From positions 3,038,001 through 3,102,000 of the forward strand of contig JAVTVJ010000068.1 of NCBI GenBank assembly GCA_034509425.1: DNA of 64,000 bases, given 5' to 3'. Within the stretch, counting starts at the first letter, position 1; each line of letters opens with the position of its first letter. Made by a program: the position numbers and the translations under genes. The notes below the pieces were generated by a model that saw only the letters and a program-made list of their open reading frames with translations, had not been told where the DNA came from and made no database searches. Shown piece after piece: positions 38,301 to 50,665 of the stretch. This DNA comes from Eopsaltria australis. Its lineage: Eukaryota; Chordata; Aves; Passeriformes; Petroicidae.

Positions 38301-41300
38301 TCATGTGCATTTTTGAGGTAAGTGCTACATTCATATTTAGCTTGTTGCCAGTTCATATTCTGTCACAACATAGTCCCCCATGTGGAAATCATGTCCTATT
38401 TTATGCAATTTATAGTATCTCTCTGAGATTAGCCTAGCAAACTGCCAGGTTTGCATGGATGGAACTACTGTAGTAGAATAACACAGGAAAAGCTATAAAT
38501 TCACATGACAAGCTCTTGACACACAATTGGCTCTGTGAATTACTTACCCTAAATATCCCAGCATGTGTTTATGCTAAATTATCAGTTATACCATTTATTC
38601 ACTTATAACTGAGGTGTTTATCAGGGCCTGCTGGTGAATGAAAATCTTGAAGGTTGAAACCATTTATAAACAGAGATGGTTAAAAAAAAGATTGTTTAAA
38701 AACCGTGTGTTGGGCAGGCTACTTGTCTTGAAAGTCAGAAAGCACTGACTTCTCCCTCCTGGAGTTCCAACTTAGACACAAAAACTGAGAGAATGTCAAA
38801 AATGAAGTACCAAACTGTCGTGAAGAGAGCCCTTGCTAACCAGGATATATCCTTGTGATCACCACTGCTGAAGATCTGATACACAAACCTTGGACGGGTT
38901 CTGTGCTCCTGCTTCATGGGGAGAGGTGTCTGTCTTCATGGAGATGTGGTGTCTAATCTAGGAGTAGTTTCTAGACTTGTTAGCATTGGACTCAAGGATG
39001 AAGGAGACATCTAACATCTCTTCTCGTCATGGTGTAATGCACAGTGCTCTGGAGAATTTTGCTGCGGTCAGCTCTGTGATAACCATGCCTGTGTAAATGG
39101 ATATCCTGGGGAGATGTCTGTGTCTGTGTTTCAATGAAGGACTGGAAATATGAGGAGCTGAGAAGCACCTTCATATTTGAAGTTCTTGTAAGTGTTGCTG
39201 AGCTCAGTCTGTGGTAGAGACAGGAACGATAGTGGTAAAGCAGTTGGGATGAATTCTAAAGAATTTCAGTTAAAAAAAAAAAAGGAACATTTTAGAAAGA
39301 GTTGCTGAAATTAGGTGTCTAACAGAGAATCTACCTCCTCTCATGGTTCATAATTGTGCTCTGAAGGCAGTGCAAATTTTTTTGCCTAACAATCATTAAT
39401 ACTAAAAGTGAGATCATATTGCAGCCATGCTTCTGAATCTCACACCCAACTCCTTGTTTAATATCATTGGCAGGGTTTCTGCCAGTGTTTTCTCAAGGGA
39501 GTAGCTCTGTTTAATGAAATAATTAAATTTAAATTTGTTTGGTGGCCTGAAAGTCCTCAACAGTATTTTAGGCTTATAAACATGATGGCAAGAAAATGAT
39601 TCCTGAGAAATGAGAATAGAGTCAAGTTCGGGGATAAATATCTTAAATTGTAATCTCAGCCACAAATCCCATTTCAGGAGCAGAGAGCAGCCAGAAGACA
39701 TCATGATCCAGCCTGACAAGGGATGGAATTGGCAGCACAAGCATGTTAAGCACAGTCACTGAAAGAAAAAAAGATGCTGGGCTGGAGTGACAAAATCAGA
39801 CAATGACTGATTTGTTAAAACAATCCATAAAAGGTAGAGCTCCTTCTTGGGGAGAAAAGTTACCAAGATAAAAGGTTCTGTGCTCAGTTGCTCACACTAT
39901 AGTAAAATGGGTAGCAGTCAGTTATAAAATAAATAGCATACAAGAATTAAATGCAATAATTTCTAGCAGAAGTAAGTAAAAGCTTTCCATTCTGACTGAT
40001 ATGGGTGTTATGTCTGCTTATAGGTTTGAATGCTAGTAACACTATGACTGTTTTAGGACGAGGATCACTTCTGGACCCAGTGTCCCATTTACTATCATGG
40101 TAACATCAGTGCAGAAAAGCAGTTGTGTAACTTGAGAGCTAGGCCTGCTCACGGTGAAAACCAAGCCTTATGGAGACTGTGCTAGCACAGCTTAACAAGT
40201 GGATAACAAGCTACTTAAATGTGTCTGGGATGTGGTTAGGAGTGGCTTACTCAACAGGAATATTTCTTCTGAGTGCCCAGATACTGAGATACAAATCATC
40301 CTCAGAGAAGGTCAGCTTGGCCTGGAAGTCTTTTTCTGACTCAGAAAGGTGCTCAAACAACCTTAAACATTTTTCTTTGTACTTGCTCCGCTGACACTAA
40401 ACTTCTCAGTTCTTCATCACCTTCAGGGGTTTATGCTTCTTCTCAGCATTGCACCACCAGCCAGCTAAATTTGGAGTCGAACTATTTTTGAACATCAGTT
40501 TTTAGAAGACACTTTGTCAATGTCTAGTTAGTTTTTGTTTTGTCTTTTGCTTTTGAACAGAAAGTTTAATAGTAAATACCAATGAGGCGACACTGTATAG
40601 GTCTCTGTTCTCCTTTACACTGTGTCCTACACCTGGCTTTCCCTTGCTAGTAATACCTCGTTCTTATCTCTAAAAAATTCCCTACCAAGATTTCTCCTTG
40701 CCCTGATTCAAAGGAGCACCACATTTTCTGTTCTACATGGCCCGAATGACTTCATTGACAACTGTTTTTCCTCATATAGGCTCAGTGGTCTAATTTGCCT
40801 GGTTAATGGAAAGGACAACCAGGTGCAAACAGAAAGAAATATTTGCTCTTTTTTTTGACATATGTTAACCCACAAAAAGGACAGGAGAGTGAGGTAGGCT
40901 TCCTCTCACTGCAGCTCCACTGATATACTTCTGATGATGATCATCAGTGTGTGTGGAGACATGATGCCCAGCAAGAGCAGCTGTGAAAGTGTTTTGCCAA
41001 TACAGTCCTTACATAGGTGGGAAATACAGTGAGAGAGACAAGATCTGGCTGGAAATCCTTCCATGAATTTGTGATGGGTTTTTGTTTGCTTGGTTTGTTA
41101 AGTTTTGTTTGTTTGTTTGTTTATTAACTGGGGAAAATTCTTTTTCTGCATGTAACTGTTCCTACTAAAAACTCAGAAAATCATGGACAGCTCTAGGATA
41201 GCAGTGATACTTATTTGGGATGAGAAAAGACAAAGTATAATCTTGGCTAGTGAAAACAAGAGGCTTGGGGCAGGGATGAGAAGTCCAGTGAAGGTGAAGA

Positions 41301-41855
41301 GCCATCAAAGATTTCCCAGATGGATCTGTCAGGGATAGGCTGCATGTGTTTGTACCTGCTTTCCCAAGCAGGAGGCAGAGCACCTCCTTCCAGACACCCC
41401 TCCGTGCCTTCCAATGTGTCCTGTGAGTCACCTCTGAAGGGCAGTAGTACCCACAGATGGAGAGAGACATCCTTCTGTGCTTTCCTGGGAATGTTGAGCA
41501 GATTGTGTTCTTCGGGGTGATTAGTTTTCATCCCAAATTGCAAACAACAGCTTTATGAGGTTACTCAAACAGTGGTTTATCCAGAGGAAATCTTGTGTAG
41601 CTTGTGACCTGACGACACTGTGGCTGACTAAAATAGATTTTGAATGCTCACATATGGTGTTACCCAGTCTGGATTTTGTTGTCCAAAGCACTTTTATATC
41701 AGTAGGTAGTGTTGAAAATGTTTATTCATCATCACACGTGAAAACAAGAAACTTCTAGCTCCTCCCTTCCAATGCATTACATTTATTTAAGCATGGTAAG
41801 AAACATCATGAGAAGATTTTTAAAATTTATTTTGCTCTATTTAAAAATAAATTTA
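35326..41855. other. Unique non-coding sequence
   Basis: No gene or named repeat found. It includes an A12 run (39272-39283) and a (GTTT)n tract (41079-41124). A TATA-like GATAAAAGG near 36475-36483 sits in a locally GC-rich stretch. Around 35560-35760 the sequence is less AT-rich and free of simple repeats, but I recognise nothing in it. Open stretches up to 109 codons appear random. Confidence 0.5.
41079..41124. repeat. (GTTT)n-rich low-complexity tract
   Basis: An imperfect TTTTTGTTTG... stretch ends in four clean GTTT units and TTTATTAAC. Confidence 0.8.
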
Positions 41856-42250
41856 TGACAGTGGTGGTGGTCTAGGCCTTGCTGGCAGTTAAGCCCTCAT
41901 TTTGTTCACTCTTGGGGGACAGAATCTGAAGGGCAAAAGTATAAACAACTGGTGGGTCAAGATCAAGACAGCTTAATAAGTGAAGGAAAGCTGCATGCAC
42001 AAGCAAAGGGATTTGTTATCTGCGTCCCACTGACAAGAAGATGTTTATCCAGTTCCTGGAAAACAGGGCCTCAGTATGAATAATGGTTACTTGGGAAGGC
42101 AGGTGACAGAACTTGAAATGCCTATGACTTCCTCCTCCCTTCCCCAAAATTTATTGCTAGCCCAACACTGTAGTATAGGATATCCCTTCAGTCAGTTCAG
42201 GTCAGCTGTCCTAGCTGTGTCCTATCCCTGTCAGGGTGCTGGGTACCTGA
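41856..42250 (-). mobile_element. Truncated avian ERVL-type LTR fragment, antisense
   Basis: The plus strand resembles the reverse complement of a common avian LTR of ERVL type. The block at 41856-41900 corresponds to the 3' end of the LTR. 41935-42005 corresponds to the region around its polyadenylation signal (a TTAATAA-like remnant near 41972 on the plus strand). 42060-42110 and 42165-42250 correspond to the transcribed and promoter-proximal parts, including a decayed TATA region near 42150. The 5' part of the LTR is missing beyond about 42250. No retroviral gene is next to it, so it looks like a solo LTR or an LTR remnant. Confidence rests on colinear order of four blocks, recognised by eye. 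Confidence 0.7.
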
Positions 42251-42262
42251 AGAGCAATTATT

Positions 42263-42560
42263 ATTGAAGACTGAGGTAAAGAAGTCTCCCAGTCTTTTCC
42301 TCATCCTTTGTCACTATGTTTTCCCCCTGCTTCCAGTGAAGGAGGGAGATTCTCTTTAGCCCTCCTTTTGTTGCTAAGGTGTTTATAGAAACCTTTTTCA
42401 TTGTGTTTTACAACAGTAGCCAGATTAAGTTCTAGCTAGGCTTTGTCCCTTCTCATTTTCTCAGTGCATAACCTTACAAAATCTTTGCAGTCCTCCTGGG
42501 TTGCCTGCACCTGCTTCCAACTGTCTTTTTATTCCTGCATTCCAGGTTCTTGTGAGGTTT
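42263..42560 (-). mobile_element. CR1 LINE ORF2 fragment (RT linker), antisense
   Basis: 'gaggtaaagaag' leads into 'cccccTGCTTCCAGTGAAGGAGG' (about 42326-42348). Next come 'tctctttagccctccttttgttgctaaggtgtttatagaaaccttttt' (42352-42400) and 'acagtagccagattaagttctagctaggctttg' (42413-42445). These are antisense to the CR1 ORF2 segment that encodes a 'KCFYKYI..KRR.KE' linker and the preceding basic helix. 'gtcctcctgggttgcctgcacctgcttcca' (42490-42520) continues the same colinear order. It abuts the LTR fragment with only about 12 bases between. Confidence 0.7.
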
Positions 42561-43624
42561 GTCCTCCATCTGTTGGAGTGGTTCCTGCCACAGTGCTTCC
42601 TATTAACATACAGCTCAAACTGTGGCTTATGTCATTTTAAAGGTATGTTGAAGAGTAAATTTTCTAGATATTTCAAAGGGTAAAAATGTCTTGTCTCTGG
42701 ATGTACCACAAGCCTTGACCATTCCTGGTCACTCAGCTCAGATCCCCCACCCTGCCCATGGCTCAGAACCCATTTCAACCCCTCAGAATCCTCTCTACCT
42801 GCTCACAGGAAGGCTTCCTTCCCCCACTTTCTTCTCTGCTTTCTATATCCAAACTGAGTTTCTTCTGCAAGCACAGATCTTAGATATGAATCTTTCTAAA
42901 CCATCACAGTCAGAAATATTTAATGGTGAAATTATGATGTGTTTGCACTCACAAACACATTGACTAAAAGGCCAAGTTTCAAGAAAAGGAACAAATGAAT
43001 GGAACACAAAAGAGTCAGGAATAGTTTGCAGGCAGAAATATGGAATATAATTTAGGTGTAATTGTGAAAGTGGTTGATCTAATGGAATATGGTGTGTGGA
43101 TATTAATAAAGGATGACGTCTAAGAAATAACTTACAAAAAATTGCTTTCTCCAGCATCACTAGTTTTGATAAAACTACAATTTTTGAGCTTTCTCTGTGT
43201 TCTAGACTGATTCTTTCTCCCTTATTTGGGTTGAACACTTGCAACATATTAAAATATTCCTTCTGCTACAGCCTGAGTGAATGCTTCCACTCAGCAAATT
43301 TCCATTAGCACTAACATTTTAAGTACTCAGCATTTTGTTGCTGCAGTGAATTTTTTCTGCCATATTATGTGTGTAGGTTTTCATGCCTGCTTTTTAATTT
43401 TACAGTGTGAAGGGTCAGGCTATGTCAGGTCCAGTCCCCAGTCAGATATGAGTGCTGCTGTATTTTCTGATGGTCTGACACCAGGAAGAAAAATGACCTC
43501 TCATTCATGTTTTTAAGCAGCTACCTTCAGATTGCTTAGTAGGATGTACTTGACCTCTTAACATGAGTGTATAAGAGCTGGGTCAGGATTTAATTCCAAA
43601 TTACTTTTTTTTTTCCTTTTTCAG

Positions 43625-43747
43625 TACTGCTCACAAAAGTCCCTGGTTACTGTGATTATTGTTGTACACACTTTACATTTGGTGAAGAATGTCCAAAATT
43701 CCAAGGCACCATTTCAATTAACAGGCAAAAAGATATCTTCCTTCTAG
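43625..43747 (+). other. Candidate terminal coding exon (unproven)
   Basis: A very strong acceptor (T-run, CCTTTTTCAG, AG at 43623-43624) is followed by 40 open codons and a TAG stop (43745-43747). The reading begins Y-C-S-Q-K-S-L-V-T-V-I-I-V-V-H. I recognise no family. No poly-A signal is obvious close downstream, and an open run of 40 codons is not rare by chance. The alternative is simple T-rich intronic sequence. Confidence 0.12.
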
Positions 43748-43811
43748 TGTTGGCAGGAAAGTCTAATACAGAACTGGCTTGTAAACTATATGCAAGTGGA
43801 CCTTCCAAACA

Positions 43812-43885
43812 TTTTTTCAAATAAGAAAAAATATTATATATTATATATATTTTGAGAAAAAAATCTTATTTTTTTTTCAAATAAG
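43812..43885. repeat. AT-rich segment with flanking direct repeat and internal inverted repeat
   Basis: TTTTTTCAAATAAG occurs at 43812-43825 and again at 43872-43885. Between them lies a TATATTATATA-rich core (43831-43850), and the arms AAATAAGA (43819-43826) and TCTTATTT (43864-43871) can pair. It is either slippage within low-complexity DNA or the footprint of a small insertion. Confidence 0.6.
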
Positions 43886-46800
43886 AGTTTGATGTATTGA
43901 CAGGGAAATTGAGGGAGAGTACTTGTACTACTACACACAATTATAGCTTTTTTTCTCAGCCAAAGCTTAAGCAAACATCATATTTTAGAGGAATTTAGAA
44001 AGCAATCAACAGCCACATTTATTTCTCTGTGTACATTCCATTTCTCATTTGATTGAACTATTAAAGAAGAAATTGAACAATGATATGACAATCTCTTCCT
44101 ATGGATGACAAATAAAACTAAAGTAGAAGATGTAATAAAATTGACAAAGCAGCATGAAAGAGGAAGAAAGAAAGCTCAAATTCTGGCAGCTTGAAGCCAG
44201 GATATACTCAAAATTTTAGAGCTGACGTAATTTGACAGCTCTGATGAAATCCTAGGAGTATGTATGCACATTCAGCAAAAAAATATAGCCATGAACTCTA
44301 TCTGTCTTGACAGGCTGCCACTTGAATGGATACTTGATTAATATTATTTTTATTCACAGTGCTGCTTGGCATGAGCAAATGAATTGCAAAATATCGAGCT
44401 AAATGCTTTCATGATTCACTATTGCAGGAAGGATACACTGCAAATGAGACCTGGAAAATTAGTCCTACATTAAAAGCAATCCATCACTTTTCCAAAGGTT
44501 TGGCTCATTGGGGTATACAGGTAGACTCATACATTACAATAATCACTAGAACACATATTTTATATAAATGCAGCTTAAACAATTATTCTTGCAAAAAAAT
44601 GTTTTACCACTTTGCTGAGTAGAGTCTTTATCTGTTTTGTGAAACCTAGGCTATCATTTATTATACTTTTATTTACCCTTGACTGCAATTCCTAAATAAA
44701 TTTATCTCTTTAAAAATTCAATGTAGAGGAAAGAGGACCCAGTACAAAAGCTGTCCTATCGGCAACCTATAATTTTGCAAAGAAAATGATTACATTTTGG
44801 GGCACTTATTTCAATTTTTTTTCATTGTACTACTTCCAACATTCCTACTAGCATTATTTTGCTCCTGTTTCTAGGGATCCATTTAGAATATGAGGGACCC
44901 TTCAGTTATACTTTCCCTCACTTGTAATCTTTGTTCCAGAATTCAAGCTGCTGCTATTTGGCTTGGCTTCTCCTGGAAGCTGTCAATGCTGGTTTTGGTT
45001 GCAACCAGCATCATAATATCGGAAATACTGACCTGGTTTCAAAGAAAGGAAGCCCATCTAGGGTGTTTCTGTATTCTCCTGGGTGCAGGATGGCAGTGCT
45101 TTGGCACAATTGCAGCTGCGTGTGATTTGGAAAGAGCTGTGCTAAGGTTTCTCAAGCTTGTACTAGAAATTTGGCTCACAAAGGGCTTACAAACGGAGCA
45201 CTTTTCCCCCTCCTGGCCAAGAAACAGTGATATAGTTGAAAGCACAAACCAGCTGATGAGAGGAACCAAAGCCTGAAGATACTCTTGGGATTTTCACCTG
45301 GCAAATCATGGGGCAGTACTCAGGTGCTTATGCATCAATGTCATTTGAGACGCCTAGGGACACCTGGTACATTTATAAGGCTGCAAGAGACCTGCACCCC
45401 TTTGGCTGTAGTCCAGCTGGGCCTAGAGAGACTTAATTGGCACAAAATGTTCTATGTGTATTTGGTAGATTTCTGTCTATATCACCTCTCAGTTGAGTAC
45501 CCTGTGGTTGTTGTAAGGACAAGGCAGAGAACAGAGAATGTACTGTAGGTTAGAGAAGGTGTACCACATCTCTGCCACAGCTACCAATATGAAAACTCAA
45601 GTTTTACATAGCATTTTATTAGTCTGCTTTTCAGTACATGAGTAGTTCTTACCACGTTTGCTCTGAGAACTTGCATGAGTTATGATCTGGAGAAGAGGAA
45701 GCCTGAATGCATCAAGGCATGGATATTTAGTGAGTGAGCAGACGTGTAGATATATGTTTGCCTTAGAAACTGGAAGGTGTTCTTTTGCACTTTGAGAAGG
45801 ACTGACAAAGGTGGAGATTGCTAATAGAGATGTTCCCTGAAAGCAAGAAAACTGTGCTACAAAAAGTGAAGTGACTTAGTTCATCTTTATTCATAAAAAT
45901 ACATATAAACACAGTTTTCTTTACTGTTCCTTCTAATCCTCACATGGGCACAAAGTCAGAGGCAGACTGCTTATAATGAGGTTCTCTATTTAATAAAGCC
46001 AATAGAAGGAACTGTTTACTACAGAACAGCTCATGGTCAAAAAAGCACTTTTTTGTTTGTTTGTATGGGTTTTTGGTTTGTTGTTTATTATTTTTCTATT
46101 GTTTTCCTGTGTCATGCACAAGAAAATTCAAGAGTGTTTGTTTAATTTTTTATTCTGAGAGCAGAAAATGTTTTTGCAGGTTTTGTTTGGACATGTGCTA
46201 ATTTTCCTTCCCAATCTAGGACAAGGTGGTTTGGAAATTGCCTTAATAGTCGGCCCTGGGAACTGTTCCCAACTAATGAACACTATTAAGTAGCCAGATC
46301 TAGTTCGAGGATGATGACTTTGGTAATTCTGTGTACAGGAACATGCTGTTTTTGCTTTGCAGTATAATTAGTCTGTGCATCTGCTTTATTTTAAATGTAT
46401 GCCTTATGCTTGGTTTATAAAAACCAAACAACTGCCATGGTTGTTAAAATATGTACCTTAAAATATGCTTCTGATCTGCTGCTATGTATCTTAAAGGAAA
46501 AAAAAATCTGCATATTGATATTTTAAGACTGAATTTATTGTTGCTTCTCATTTAATTCACAGCTTCTCTCAAGAACTGTACTTTTGACATGCGTAAGTCA
46601 CTCAGTCTAAAAATGCCTTTTATACTTCTGAATACTTATACTTTCACATATAAACCAGAAAGCTTGCTTCTCTCCCAGAGTGAGTAGATCTCATGAATTT
46701 CTCTGCTTAATAGTATTGGGATTGAATCTTCTTGACCATTGCCTAATAAGGTTTACCCTGGAAAGATTTAAGTCTGGTTTATCTCCTGTCAATTTCTAAC

Positions 46801-48992
46801 AGAGTAAGAGGCACTGATTGATGGAATGACCATTTAAAACTCCACACCTATTTGGAAGCTGCCATAAATGTTCTTTTTGCAATGGTATTTTCAAGAAAAA
46901 TATGAAAATATACCAATAGAGTAGATGAATGCAAAAGTCAGACAGATTTTTGTGCTGTAACAAAAAGCTTAATACCCTAAGTGGTAATAGCTTTTATTAA
47001 TGAGAAGAACTATTATCCTTCATATTTCTGAACAATGTATTAAGTTTGTTGGAAGTTTTTACTTTATCGTTCCTGTTTACTGTAACTAGAAAACACAATT
47101 AAAATATTTTATGATTAAATTTTCTAGTTCATGTAAAACTTTACTGTACCACTTCTGCTTATGCTAAAATCAGAAACCCATCAAAAGAACTTGATAGTAT
47201 TTTTAACATTGTTCTAAAATGGCAAGCTAGAAAAACAAGCTAAAACATGCATGATGGTTTTTTGTCACTAAACAGACCTTAGCCAGTAAATGATTGCTTA
47301 CACTGAGTAAGAGCAAGAGAGGAAAGTTTGATCTCTCAGGACCCTAAAGTGAGGGGTCCATGTTTTCCATGCCTTTTCTCTAAAGCATTTTAATCTTCAT
47401 TTACAAGTGTGGTTTCCATTATAGTTGTACCTAAAGACATGGCTGTTAAAAACAGCCTGGATTTCTTCTAGTCAGAGATGTATTCCATGGGAGGAATTAA
47501 TTTTAAAAATCACCTGCTTCATGAACAGAGTTTAGATAGCAGCACAGGACAATGTTGATTCAATTTCTTCTCGTACATTCTCTTCTTGGGTTTGGGTGGG
47601 ATCTTTTTTAAGGGTGTGGGGAGAAGAGAAGGGAAATTAGAAGAGTAGACGTCTTTAAATAAGGCTGTGAAAAATGACAATGACATCACTACAATGAAAT
47701 ATTCATCTTGCCCAGCAGACAACTGCTGGAATGTATGGAACGATCTTCCATTAGAACATGGAGATTCTTAAATCAGGAGAATTTCACAGGGATTTCATTA
47801 AAAACGTAATGAGAATAAATTTCCTTAAACTTCATTTCCAATGGAAAAGTATACAATTTTGTGCACTGTATGTTAACAGTAAACTTGAAATACACACTAT
47901 ATTTAACATAATTATATGTGTAAAATATGACATTGTTGAAGTGTTTCAATGTTTAAAAATGAAAATTGATACTTAGGACTGAGGGTATTCTGAGTTTCAT
48001 TCTGTGGAAAATTATGATTTTAATTGGAAGATTTGTTTTATGAAAGAAGCAATGAACAACTCTACATGCAAATAAAGTTCTGTAGCAGATGGGGTTTTTA
48101 ACTAGCCTAAGAAATATTGTATAACATTAGGATTCTACTCTGTGTTCACTATCTTGGCAGTCTTCAAGAAAGGTATAAGCCAGCACTGTTAAACTTGGAA
48201 GTCAGTGTTTCTTCCTAATACAATATTTTAAAGTTAACAAAAGGGAGAGAATCTGAGACAGAACTCAGACCCAAGTTGTTCATTTTTCTGTCATAATACC
48301 TTAGTGCATAAACTAAAACATGGTTTTATTTTGTCTTATCCATTTGTCAAGGAAAAGTTTAAGTTTTTGTCCTGGTTTTGAAAAAGCAGCTAGCAACTAG
48401 TACATGAGGGAGAAACCTTTTCATCTAAACAGCTTATATATGTTTGCAGAAAATAACATTTTTCCCTAGCATCTGTCTGCAGTGCCATCTGCTACTATGC
48501 TTCAGGCAGCTTTGATTGTGTAAACTTAGCTTTCCAATTTGCCAAATGTAGTGACTTTGAAAATGTATCCCCATTCATCCTCTACTAAGACATTTGGTGC
48601 CTTCAGCAGACCCAGTGCAGAATGTACCAACCCTATCTACAGTGAAAACATTTCTTGTTTCCTCAATTCTGCTTGTGCCTTCTCATGTGCCACAGCCACC
48701 AGGTCAAGCCTTAGGGACAGATAACAGTTTTCTGTCTGTCACCACAAATTTGTATTTAATACACATCTATAGTGATTTTTCATTCCATTATTGGGTTAAG
48801 ACCTTCATTCACACTTTTTAAACATCTTATAGCATTATTTTCTTACAGCTGTTGACAGATGAGTTAGTACCATAGTAATGAACAATTCTACTACCAACAC
48901 ACTCTTCTGTGTTTCATTGACCTGAACCAAAAATTAAAGTCGCCATTTTCTAGACTGCTTGTGTGACCACCTCTTATGCTGAGCTTGTACAG

Positions 48993-49028
48993 TTATATAT
49001 CTCTGTGGGGTTATACACCTCTGTGGGG
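48993..49028. repeat. Two-copy 18-base tandem repeat
   Basis: TTATATATCTCTGTGGGG is followed directly by TTATACACCTCTGTGGGG, with two transitions between copies. Confidence 0.85.
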
Positions 49029-49650
49029 TGTAGTGGGACAAATCCCTCAAATCCTTATTTTTTCTTTTTGAAAAGCTCCCACCTTAAAACACCTTCTTAG
49101 AAGTTGTTATAGCCCTTGTCACGGCTTTAGTCAACATAAGCGTCTTGCATTTCACTATATGATTGTAACAATATGAAATGGCCAAGAAGAGAAGGTCCTC
49201 AGAGATGAGTCAGCAAGTCAAACAAAGGCTCAGCCATGTCAGTGTCACACTGCTGAGAGACTTTCTGCACTTCACAAAGGCAAAGTTTGAAGAGATGAGT
49301 AGTGCCTATTTTTTTTTTCCAGCTGAATTGGAAGAAACACATAGAATTTTGAAACATAATAGCCCTTCTTGAGCTCTGAAGGAGGAGAAACGTCACACTT
49401 CAAGCTAAGAGCAAACTAGTAGCAATTGAGTTTAACTTAATTATGGTAATCCATATAAAACTGAAATAAAAGGATGATTGGTACCTTTGGAGCAGAGAGA
49501 GGTGCTAACAAGGACAAGAAAAGTTCATATATTTTAATATTTTTAGTCATTTTGACAGAGTAAAAAGAAAACCAGGTAATTATTACCAGTGGAAGTGAGA
49601 CGTTACTAGAGGTGAGAGTAGGAGTAAATATTAGTGTGCTAAAATAATCT

Positions 49651-49664
49651 GTGTGTGTGTGTGT
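49651..49664. repeat. (GT)n microsatellite
   Basis: Seven uninterrupted GT units. Confidence 0.9.
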
Positions 49665-50623
49665 GATTTTGAGTATCCATTAGGATGATGAACTGAGTTT
49701 CCAGTGTCATCCTTTGGGTTTCAATCCTTGAGAATCAGGACTGAACCATCCTAGAGGTGGGCTGGCTGTTTTGAGAAGCACCTTCTCCCATGAACAGCCA
49801 TGCAATTCTGCCCTTCACTGACACATGAGCCCATCCAAGTGAGTGCAACACCCCTGTTACAAGGACTGTGAAAGATGTGTTAGACCAAAGAGGGTGTGTG
49901 AAGGGTCCCACTTGGTTTCCTTGAGAAGTCTTGTGCTGTGATCAATACTGCTCTTCATTTGAGTCCCAGTGCTCTGCATGAACAGGGTTGCAGATCCTGA
50001 GAAAGACAGATGCTGCTTTGTCCTGTCTATAAACTTCTCTCAAAGGAATGGAATGCCTCTGAGAAACCTGTGCAAGGAGCTTGCTCATCCTTCCAGGACC
50101 AGAATACATGAATGTATTAGTCTGAGACGGTACCAGCAGGACCAGGCTTCACCTGAAGTCTTTGCAAATAAGCACAGAGTTTTTAACCTGGATAAGAAGA
50201 ACCTGGAGATGCACTCCTACTGCAAAAACTAGCAAGATATCTTTGTATCCTGTACCTTTCCAGCCAGTGTGGAGGACACCAGTGTCTTTACTCACAGCAT
50301 GCAGCAAGTCTGGAGCTAGACTGTTGTAGGTAGTATGCAAATACCTACAAAGCAAAGCACTACAAGAGCTTCTCAAGAATTATGTGAATCACAAGACAGT
50401 TTATTATGGCAAACACAATGTATTCAAGACTTTCTTCTGCTTCATCACATGATTAAAAAAAGAATTTGATATATTCCTATGTCAGCGAAGGCCTGGTTTA
50501 TGCATTTTTAATTGCTACAATGAAAAATGGTGGAGAAAATGCAGAAGTGTACAAAGCTGTCGGAGTAGGTGGAATAAATGCATAGATCAGAAAGTAGAAA
50601 AGCTCATTAAATTCTGATCATGG

Positions 50624-50665
50624 TTTAACAGGGTTTTAAATGTAGATGTTTTAAATCCTGTTAAA
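50624..50665. repeat. Imperfect 17-base inverted repeat (stem-loop)
   Basis: The left arm TTTAACAGGGTTTTAAA (50624-50640) pairs with TTTTAAATCCTGTTAAA (50649-50665) at 15 of 17 positions, and one of the two mismatches would be a G-U pair in RNA. The loop is 8 bases (50641-50648). The stem is too short for a typical microRNA precursor. Confidence 0.75.

Noticed and set aside
44890..45276. 128-codon open stretch with hydrophobic segments
   Set aside because: The hydrophobic runs could suggest membrane segments, but the residue order looks random, there is no family motif, and an overlapping frame is also open.
48367..48420. 'TGTCCTGGTTTTG', like the start of an avian LTR
   Set aside because: The match stops after about 13 bases and no further LTR blocks follow in order.
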